Of a DNA stretch of 5,904 nt, positions 1 through 5,630 are shown in pieces (the stretch's first letter is position 1; every line of letters begins with the position of its first letter). The notes under the pieces are model-generated. The model was not told where the DNA came from. It worked only from the letters and a program-made list of their open reading frames with translations, and made no database searches. Made by a program: the position numbers and the translations under genes. This stretch comes from Flavobacteriales bacterium (lineage in GTDB: Bacteria > Bacteroidota > Bacteroidia > Flavobacteriales_F > PHOS-HE28): the NCBI GenBank assembly GCA_024640205.1, contig JAHEFL010000134.1, positions 1-5,904 of the forward strand. Reading direction: 5' to 3'.

Positions 1-73
1 CGGTCGCATTGTTGATATTCCATCGACCCGGTACCCCGGCAACAGGGTGAGGCGGGACCGACCTTTGTTTCCA

Positions 74-178
74 ATGAAGCCAGTTCTGAACATGGGGATT
101 GGGTCCTCCGCGATGACCGTTCCCGGGGGGTTTCTCGCCCCGTGCGCCATGCTGGCCATCACCAGCGCGACCGCCCAG
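74..178 (+). other. Signal peptide of the first T9SS cargo protein
   Basis: From the ATG at 74 the first 34 residues start MKPVLN, continue through a moderately hydrophobic stretch (FLAPCAMLAI) and end SATA before QVPTQC. The AxA motif fits signal peptidase I, leaving Gln at the new N-terminus (Gln codon at 176-178). The hydrophobic core is weak because of an internal PGG, so the exact start is uncertain (GTG 47, ATG 74 or ATG 92). Confidence 0.6.
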
Positions 179-2008
179 GTGCCAACACAGTGTTTCGAGA
201 TCGAGAGCATCCTGGTGGATGCCTGCATCTCATTTCCGCTATGTCCAGGCAGCCAGGAGGCGATGAACGAAATGGTCCGCTTCAAGGTGGGTCCTGATCC
301 GTTGCTCGTTGCGGACCTCGACGTGGAATGGCCGAATAATTCCTTCCAGGGATTCGTGCAGGATGCCCAGACCGCTCAGTTGGTCGATGAGCTCAATAGC
401 ACCATTCTAGGTTGTGGCTGGCTGGTGGAGCCAGCAGGCGGCGTGCTTCCCGCCGGTTCATCGGTGCTGGTCATCACCAGCACCGACATGTGTACCGCAG
501 CGAATTCGTTCGCGGGATTGAATGACACACTGCGGGTCATCTTCCAAATGGCAGGGAATTCCTCCGGTCATTTCGTGAACCACAACAATGGACCAACGGT
601 TTCACCCGTGCAGGTAGGGCCTGATGAATTCAGGACCCTGATCATGACCCATACCCCATCTGCCTGCGGGGATACGGTCATCTATAACAGGGCGCTGCTG
701 GTGAACATCTACGGGACCTATGGAGGCCTATCTGCCGAGAACGATGGGTCCACAGTGCTTTTCAGCTGGCCCGGCACACCCGATGTGAGCTACGTGAATT
801 TCGGTTGCCAGGCTCCCTTCGAACCCTTGATCGTGTCCATCGATACCGTGTCCGGAAGCTTGTGCGACGGGGGAAGTGTCGTGCTCACGGCATCGATCAT
901 CGGTGATGGCACAGGAGCCCAGTGGACCGGTGGTTCCGGTGAGTTCAGCGACACGACCGCGCTCGTCACGACCTACACCGCAGGGTCATTGGACCAGGGA
1001 CCTGTGGAATTATCCTTCTGTGCCATTTCGGCGTGCGGTGAGCCGGTCTGCGCCACCGTGCAATTGACGGCAGGTACGGCGCCGACCGTGAATATCTCCG
1101 GAAATACGGCTCCCTGTATCGGGACTTCCACCGTGCTGGTCGCCAGCGGCGCGGACTCCTACCTGTGGAGCACCAACGAAGTGACCGATACCATTACCGT
1201 TGCCACCGAAGGTGTGGTCACGGTAACAGGCACGAATGCGTGCGGATCGGCCGATGCCAGCGTCACTGTCGGATTCGTGGATGGGCCGGATGTACAGGTC
1301 TTTTCCTCCGGCGCCTTGTGTCCAACCACCACGCTCACCGCGTCAGGGGCCATCGGCTATCTCTGGAACACGGGCGATACGACCGCTTCCATCGTGGTCG
1401 ACACGGCCGGTACGTACAGCGTCTTCGGCATCGACGCCTGCGGGGTCATGCAGGTCCTTGTCGACGTGGTGGCTTCCCCGTTGACGGTCGGCTTCACACC
1501 GGATGCCCTCGTCGGAGAAGCGCCATTGACGGTGGTGTTCTCGAACGGGTCACAGCCCCAGAACGCGCTGTACTTCTGGGACCTTGGGGATGGAACGACC
1601 TCCATCGACTATAGCCTGGAACACGAGTTCATTGAACCAGGTGATTACACGGTCGTGCTGATCGGTGAATTGGACGGTTGCCTGGATTCCGCCTTCGCCA
1701 TGATCACGGTGGAGGAGCCGCCTTCCACGGAAAGCACGGTATCCGTACCCAACGTGTTCAGCCCGAACCGCGATGGGGTCAATGATGTACTGGAGGTGGC
1801 GGTACAGAACATCGCGCGCATGGAAATGTCCATCTACGATCGCTGGGGGCACCGGGTGGGCCTGCTTGAGCGCCCGCGCCAGGTATGGGATGCACGCACC
1901 ATAGCCGGTGAGCCGGTAAGCGAAGGGACCTATTTCTATGTGCTTACCGCGGAAGGGACGGATGGTGTGATGCACGACCTGCGCGGTTCGGTCACCGTCC
2001 TTCGCTAA
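74..2008 (+). CDS. Secreted multidomain protein with T9SS type B sorting domain (lamin-tail-like, Ig-like x3, PKD, CHU_C)
   Basis: Probable surface or released adhesin/structural protein exported by Sec and then the type IX system; no catalytic domain is seen. Numbering here is from a GTG at 47. I prefer the ATG at 74 (residue 10), which gives 644 aa and a signal peptide with hydrophobic stretch at about 29-39 ending ATA|Q (41-44). The frame is open to the left edge, so a longer start cannot be excluded. Domains: lamin-tail-like domain about 47-258 (NEMVRFKVG near the start, LPAGSSVLVITS later), Ig-like repeats at about 261-344, 346-409 and 412-475, PKD about 480-556 with FWDLGDGT at 510-517, and CHU_C 567-653 with VPNVFSPNRDGVND, IYDRWG and a final GSVTVLR. 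The end of the protein is typical of type B cargo. A same-strand gene of similar design follows after 121 bases. Domain names come from recognised motifs; the biological target is unknown. Confidence 0.9.
   Translation: MKPVLNMGIGSSAMTVPGGFLAPCAMLAITSATAQVPTQCFEIESILVDACISFPLCPGSQEAMNEMVRFKVGPDPLLVADLDVEWPNNSFQGFVQDAQTAQLVDELNSTILGCGWLVEPAGGVLPAGSSVLVITSTDMCTAANSFAGLNDTLRVIFQMAGNSSGHFVNHNNGPTVSPVQVGPDEFRTLIMTHTPSACGDTVIYNRALLVNIYGTYGGLSAENDGSTVLFSWPGTPDVSYVNFGCQAPFEPLIVSIDTVSGSLCDGGSVVLTASIIGDGTGAQWTGGSGEFSDTTALVTTYTAGSLDQGPVELSFCAISACGEPVCATVQLTAGTAPTVNISGNTAPCIGTSTVLVASGADSYLWSTNEVTDTITVATEGVVTVTGTNACGSADASVTVGFVDGPDVQVFSSGALCPTTTLTASGAIGYLWNTGDTTASIVVDTAGTYSVFGIDACGVMQVLVDVVASPLTVGFTPDALVGEAPLTVVFSNGSQPQNALYFWDLGDGTTSIDYSLEHEFIEPGDYTVVLIGELDGCLDSAFAMITVEEPPSTESTVSVPNVFSPNRDGVNDVLEVAVQNIARMEMSIYDRWGHRVGLLERPRQVWDARTIAGEPVSEGTYFYVLTAEGTDGVMHDLRGSVTVLR
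1745..2005 (+). other. T9SS type B C-terminal sorting domain (CHU_C) of the first cargo protein
   Basis: This stretch encodes the roughly 87-residue C-terminal domain. It has the family's landmarks in order: PNVFSPNRDGVND, then IYDRWG, then a Trp-Asp (VWDA), a GTYFYVLT strand and the final GSVTVLR. In known members this domain directs transport across the outer membrane by the type IX system. The usual NGDG turn is NRDG here, a mild variation. Confidence 0.92.
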
Positions 2009-2069
2009 GCGTGCCATCCGGGACACCACCGCGATGAACCCTTTGGCCCCTTGGGTGGTTGGAATTGAG

Positions 2070-2077
2070 GACCTTTG
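2070..2077 (+). promoter_or_regulatory. Possible Bacteroidetes -7 element upstream of the second cargo gene
   Basis: GACCTTTG differs by one base from the Bacteroidetes -7 consensus TAnnTTTG and lies 52 bases before the preferred ATG at 2130, inside the 121-base intergenic gap. A TTG at 2051-2053 sits 16 bases upstream, slightly short of usual -33 spacing. The same octamer occurs at 60-67 before the first gene. Matches this short occur by chance, so this is a candidate only. Confidence 0.3.
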
Positions 2078-2129
2078 CAACCCTCAGCGAACGGAAGCCG
2101 GTTGGTTAGCGTCCTTGGGGAGATCACGG

Positions 2130-2222
2130 ATGGACCGCACCGCTTACATACGCTCGTCAGCATCGGCTGCATTCGGTCTGGTGATGGCATTCTCGTTATT
2201 CACGTGGGAACTTCAGGCACAG
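2130..2222 (+). other. Signal peptide of the second T9SS cargo protein
   Basis: The segment from ATG 2130 has basic residues (Arg3, Arg8), a hydrophobic core (AAFGLVMAFSLF) and ends ELQA before QCPTT. Cleavage by signal peptidase I after Ala30 leaves Gln31 as the new N-terminus (codon 2220-2222). Starting at the earlier ATG (2034) would bury this signal behind 32 non-conserved-looking residues, which decides the start. Confidence 0.8.
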
Positions 2223-4523
2223 TGCCCCACGACCATCGCCACTTTTCCATATCAGGAAGGCTTTGAAGGATCCGCGGCGTGGACCAGTGGAGGTACCGGC
2301 AATGATTGGGCCTGGGGAACACCATCCAAGGCGACGATCAATGCGGCCGGTGGCGGTTCGAAGTGCTGGATCACCGGAGGCCTCAGCGGAAGCAGCTACA
2401 CGAATGGTGCGCAGAGCTGGTTGGCCGGTCCTTGTTTCAATTTCACCAATGTGGCCTACCCGTGGATCTCGTTCAAGATCTTTTGGGAATGTGAGCGCGA
2501 TTATGACGGCATGGCATTGCAGTACTCCACGAACGCGGGCGTGACGTGGATCAATGTGGGGGCTTTCGGGTCACCGGCCCATTGCCTGAATGCCAATTGG
2601 TACAACACGCAATACATCAGCAACCTCAACAGCGCGGTCCCGCAGCAAGGCTGGTCGGGTCGTATCGGTCCAACGAACGGTGCATGCCTCGGTGGTTCCG
2701 GAAGTGGAGGGTGGGTGACCGCATCGCATTGCCTGCCTGCATTGGCCGGCCTATCGAGCGTGAAGTTCCGCTTCGTTTTCGGTGCGGGAACGACCTGTAA
2801 CAGCTACGACGGGATCGCGATCGATGATGTCTTCGTCGGTAATGCACCCGCCAACCAGGCAGGATTCACTTTCGCGTGTTCTGGCAATACCTTGGACTTC
2901 ACGAGCACGGCACCCTTGTGTCCCTCTGGTTACTCCTGGGATTTCGGGGATCCGGCATCGGGCTCCGCTAACACGAGCACGCTGACGAACCCTTCACACA
3001 CCTTTCCCGGTCCAGGGACCTACCAGGTAACGATGACGGTGAACGGGCCGTGCAACGCGCCGTCCACGATCGTTCGCAACGTGTCGGTGCTCGGTCTCGA
3101 ATTCGTGGTGACCGAACCGGGCTGTGGCGGAGGTGATGGCTCCATCGTGGCGTTGGTGGGTGGCACGAGTGTTCCGCTGAACGTCATCTGGACCCCGGGC
3201 GGTCAAACGACCGTGGTCCTCACCGGATTGGATGCCGGTGTGTACGGCATCACCGTGACCGCGCAAGATGCCTGCCCCGTGCAAGGCTCCGTGGAATTAT
3301 TGGCGGGTAGTTCGCCCATGGAAGCGACCGCGCAGGTGACCGATATTTCATGTAACGGTGAACTGGACGGTGTTGTGAGCATATCCGTGACCGGGGGTGC
3401 GGAACCGTACACGTATGTCTGGGATCCCCCTATTGGTGGTACGTCCTCGATATCAGGACTAGGTGTAGGATCCTATTCCTGCACGGTTACGGATGCGGCG
3501 GGGTGTACGGCGACCGCGGAAGGAAGCGTGGCGGAGCCGGATCTTTTGGAAGTGGTGGTGGCAGGTAATGTGGACATCTGCCGTGGCGAAGGTTTCGAAT
3601 TGGAAGCGGAGGTAACGGGTGGGACAGGACCCTTTGACACCATCTGGTCCCCGGATGGTCCCGATGTTTCACCGCAGGTTTCCACGGACTATGAGGTGCT
3701 GGTCACCGACGCGAACGGTTGCTCGGCAGGACCCGCTTTTCTATCCGTTTCCGTAAGTGGGCCGGACGTTCCGGGGGTCGACCTTGATGCTTCGACCGGA
3801 TGCGCGCCGCTCTGCGTTTCCATGCTCGGGAGCAGCACATCGGATGTCATTTGGGAATGGGATCTCGGTGATGGTGATACGGCGGATGAGGCGGAGGTCA
3901 CCCATTGCTATGGCCCTGGAACATATTCGGTGACATTGACGGTGACGGACGACGAAGGCTGTTCGAATACCTTGACGCTGGGTGATGCCATAACCGCCCA
4001 GAGTGCACCAACTGCTGCCTTCATCGCTCAGCCGGAAGTGGTCACCATTTCCGATGCGGGCATTCGCTTCCTGGATGGCTCCACGGACGCGACATCCTGG
4101 GTCTGGGACTTCGGGGATGGTTCGGGACCGGTCGAGGGACTAAATGACGTGTTCCACACCTTCGGCGAAGTGGACTGCTATGAGGTACAGTTGGTGGTGG
4201 GTAGTGAACTCGGTTGTCAGGATAGCGCCACGCTGACCGTATGTGTGGAGGATGACTTCGCATTCTACGCGCCCAATGCCTTCACTCCGGATGGCGATGG
4301 GATCAATGACGAATTCCTGATCGCGACCACGGTGGCGTCACCAAGCGACTACGAGCTCATCATCCACGATCGCTGGGGGCAGGTGGTGCAGGTGCTGGAC
4401 CGGGTTGGCAAAGGCTGGGATGGTGAGAACGTTCCCGTAGGGGTCTACGTGTGGCACATGCGCTTGCGCGACACGATGGGTAAGATCCAGGTAGGATCGG
4501 GGCATGTCACGTTGATTCGCTGA
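2130..4523 (+). CDS. Secreted multidomain protein with MAM-like, PKD and SprB repeats and T9SS type B sorting domain
   Basis: A 797 aa probable cell-surface protein exported by Sec and then T9SS. The frame opens at an ATG at 2034, but the ATG at 2130 is preferred because it begins directly with a signal peptide (MDRTAYIRSS, hydrophobic core, LQA|Q at 28-31). Domains in order: MAM/concanavalin-like domain about 39-240 (EGFEG near the start, DGIAIDDVFVG at 227-237 at the end, eight cysteines); PKD about 243-318 with WDFGDP at 270-275; two SprB-type repeats at 324-394 and 397-473 (second has SCNGELDG, GGAEPYTYVW and VTDAAGC); an Ig-like repeat about 474-541; PKD about 543-627 with WEWDLGDGD; PKD about 628-708 with WDFGDGS; CHU_C 713-797 with PNAFTPDGDGIND, IHDRWG and final GHVTLIR. 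SprB repeats are named for the Flavobacterium gliding adhesin, but two copies do not make this SprB. Ligand and role are unknown; adhesion is inferred. Confidence 0.93.
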   Translation: MDRTAYIRSSASAAFGLVMAFSLFTWELQAQCPTTIATFPYQEGFEGSAAWTSGGTGNDWAWGTPSKATINAAGGGSKCWITGGLSGSSYTNGAQSWLAGPCFNFTNVAYPWISFKIFWECERDYDGMALQYSTNAGVTWINVGAFGSPAHCLNANWYNTQYISNLNSAVPQQGWSGRIGPTNGACLGGSGSGGWVTASHCLPALAGLSSVKFRFVFGAGTTCNSYDGIAIDDVFVGNAPANQAGFTFACSGNTLDFTSTAPLCPSGYSWDFGDPASGSANTSTLTNPSHTFPGPGTYQVTMTVNGPCNAPSTIVRNVSVLGLEFVVTEPGCGGGDGSIVALVGGTSVPLNVIWTPGGQTTVVLTGLDAGVYGITVTAQDACPVQGSVELLAGSSPMEATAQVTDISCNGELDGVVSISVTGGAEPYTYVWDPPIGGTSSISGLGVGSYSCTVTDAAGCTATAEGSVAEPDLLEVVVAGNVDICRGEGFELEAEVTGGTGPFDTIWSPDGPDVSPQVSTDYEVLVTDANGCSAGPAFLSVSVSGPDVPGVDLDASTGCAPLCVSMLGSSTSDVIWEWDLGDGDTADEAEVTHCYGPGTYSVTLTVTDDEGCSNTLTLGDAITAQSAPTAAFIAQPEVVTISDAGIRFLDGSTDATSWVWDFGDGSGPVEGLNDVFHTFGEVDCYEVQLVVGSELGCQDSATLTVCVEDDFAFYAPNAFTPDGDGINDEFLIATTVASPSDYELIIHDRWGQVVQVLDRVGKGWDGENVPVGVYVWHMRLRDTMGKIQVGSGHVTLIR
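4266..4520 (+). other. T9SS type B C-terminal sorting domain (CHU_C) of the second cargo protein
   Basis: This encodes the 85-residue C-terminal sorting domain: YAPNAFTPDGDGINDEF, then IHDRWG, a GWDG turn, a VGVYVWHMRL strand and final GHVTLIR. The Asp-rich DGDGIND turn could bind calcium (inference). It aligns motif for motif with the end of the upstream gene, so both proteins should use the same export route. Confidence 0.93.
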
Positions 4524-4567
4524 CCGGGGGATCGCACCCTAGCGAAACGTTAGGGTAAGCGCCGGTC
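4522..4567. terminator. Nested inverted repeat in the convergent gap, probable bidirectional terminator
   Basis: An inner stem ACCCTAGCG (4536-4544) pairs with CGTTAGGGT (4548-4556) across an AAA loop: nine pairs including one G-U on the plus transcript, or one A-C mismatch on the minus transcript. Outer arms GACCGG (4522-4527) and CCGGTC (4562-4567) can close it further. It starts at the stop codon of the second cargo gene and ends three bases past the stop of the convergent gene. No clear T-tract follows, so intrinsic termination is inferred, not certain. Confidence 0.5.
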
Positions 4568-4570
4568 CGA

Positions 4571-5476
4571 TCAACGGATGGCGTCCTTCTTCCGTTTGAG
4601 CTCGGCGATCATGGCTTCCAACTCCTCTTTGCTCTTGGAATGCTCATCGCTTACTTCGGAATGGGAGGTCATATCCTCCTGGTACTTGTTCGCTTTCCCT
4701 TTCGCCTTGGATTCATCGGCCATCAGGCCTGACAATTCCTTTTCCTCCTTCGCCAACTTCTTGCGCGCACTGGTCAGTTTTTTCAGGTCCTTCGGGTCGT
4801 TGCTCATAGCGAAGCGCCGCTCCAGTCCACTGATCTCACCTTGAAGGTTGGCTATGTCACGTTGCAGTTTGGACTGCCTATTCGCATTCTTCTCAAGATC
4901 GGTGTTCGCGTCGCTCATCCGCTCCTGTGATCGGGCGTGATCCTCCTGTTCATCGGTCAGGTCTTCCATGGTTTCGGCCAACTCTTTCTGTGCAGCATCG
5001 ATCTGCGTTTGGACCAAGGCCTGGTTCAATCGAATTGCAAGGTCCCGGCTTACCTTTTCTTGAGCACCATTGTCCGCATGCACTGTGCTGTCGTTCTGCA
5101 GGTAGGCTAAGCTTAACATGGCGTTGCCGTTCTTCTTATCGGAGGTGGCTGTTGCCAGGATGGTCAACGGTGCTTCACCAAGGGCCGGCAAACGCACACC
5201 AACAGCACGATAGGGTCGCTTACCCGTGATCTCCTTTGCAAGAGGACCGAGATCTTTTTCCCAAAGTTCAATGGCCACGGGACCGTCCGCTTCGAAAACG
5301 GTGATCACATGGGCGGGGAATTTCCGCTCACCGCTCACGACCTCTCCTTTGCCCACCTCAATGGACCGGGTCCAGGTGAGCTTGGGTCCATTCTTGGAGG
5401 ATTGCGCCAAGCAACCCAGCACAGAGAACAGGAGTACGGGAACCAGAAGGAGTGAGTGTCTTAGGAGCATGATCAT
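4571..5476 (-). CDS. Exported coiled-coil protein of unknown function
   Basis: A 301 aa protein I cannot assign to a named family. It starts with a signal peptide (LLRHSLLLVPVLLFSVLG). Two readings of the cleavage site are possible: a weak lipobox V-L-G-C at 19-22 (lipoprotein), or signal peptidase I cleavage CLA|Q at 22-25. The second matches the other proteins of this window. Residues about 30-135 form a small, probably mixed alpha/beta domain with TWTRSIEVG, VAIELWEKDLG and LTILATATS. From about 139 to 298 the sequence is charged and heptad-like, interrupted near 224-230 (MSNDPKD), suggesting a helical hairpin or two coiled-coil segments; the C-terminus is Lys-rich (ELKRKKDAIR). A second ATG lies at residue 3. 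It converges on the second cargo gene and diverges from a propeller-like gene. A periplasmic or envelope scaffold role is a guess. Confidence 0.88.
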   Translation of the reverse strand: MIMLLRHSLLLVPVLLFSVLGCLAQSSKNGPKLTWTRSIEVGKGEVVSGERKFPAHVITVFEADGPVAIELWEKDLGPLAKEITGKRPYRAVGVRLPALGEAPLTILATATSDKKNGNAMLSLAYLQNDSTVHADNGAQEKVSRDLAIRLNQALVQTQIDAAQKELAETMEDLTDEQEDHARSQERMSDANTDLEKNANRQSKLQRDIANLQGEISGLERRFAMSNDPKDLKKLTSARKKLAKEEKELSGLMADESKAKGKANKYQEDMTSHSEVSDEHSKSKEELEAMIAELKRKKDAIR

Positions 5477-5493
5477 GGTGGGTTCCGTTCCAA

Positions 5494-5501
5494 TAAAGGT
5501 A
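5494..5501 (-). promoter_or_regulatory. Possible -7 promoter element of the coiled-coil gene
   Basis: On the minus strand this reads TACCTTTA, one base from the Bacteroidetes -7 consensus TAnnTTTG, 17 bases before the start codon at 5476. No TTG is seen at the expected -33 distance, so support is partial. Confidence 0.3.
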
Positions 5502-5533
5502 AAGGGCCGGTCCCGTTGGCTGAGTGGCGGGTC

Positions 5534-5548
5534 TCATACTTAGTATGA
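5534..5548. promoter_or_regulatory. Perfect 15-base palindrome in the divergent intergenic region, candidate operator
   Basis: TCATACT (5534-5540) and AGTATGA (5542-5548) are exact inverted copies around one central T. The site lies 57 bases from the start of the minus-strand coiled-coil gene and 82 bases from the start of the plus-strand propeller-like gene, and it is AT-rich compared with its surroundings. This size and symmetry fit a dimeric regulator's binding site shared by two divergent promoters. No regulator gene is visible, and a 7-bp arm may be coincidental. Confidence 0.4.
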
Positions 5549-5630
5549 TGAACACCTGTCAGAATGGTCAGCCGCTCGCCTGGCACGTTCCTCGCTGTTG
5601 CCGTAGCTTCAGCAACCCGATCCATTCCCT

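Noticed and set aside
1..50. Tail of an upstream gene ending at the TGA at 13-15 or 48-50
   Set aside because: Only 4 to 15 codons would be visible, with nothing to tell coding from non-coding.
1165..1614. 149-codon open frame on the plus strand inside the first cargo gene
   Set aside because: It is Arg/His-rich low-complexity translation in a shifted frame of clear Ig-like and PKD coding sequence.
2025..2059. Inverted repeat ACCACC / GGTGGT after the first cargo gene as a terminator
   Set aside because: Only six pairs, a 23-base loop and no T-tract; too weak to call.
1550..2080. 176-codon open frame on the minus strand over the end of the first cargo gene
   Set aside because: It lies antisense to the PKD and sorting domains, has no signal peptide or recognisable motif, and fits a by-product of GC-rich codon bias.
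2034..2129. N-terminal extension of the second cargo protein from the ATG at 2034
   Set aside because: It adds 32 residues ahead of a complete signal peptide and covers the likely promoter region.
5226..5543. 105-codon plus-strand frame over the start of the coiled-coil gene
   Set aside because: It is antisense to the signal peptide and N-terminal domain of a well-supported gene, and has no features of its own.
5597..5616. GTTGC / GCAAC hairpin upstream of the propeller-like gene as a regulatory RNA element
   Set aside because: A five-base stem with a ten-base loop is expected by chance, and no riboswitch-like conserved core is seen.
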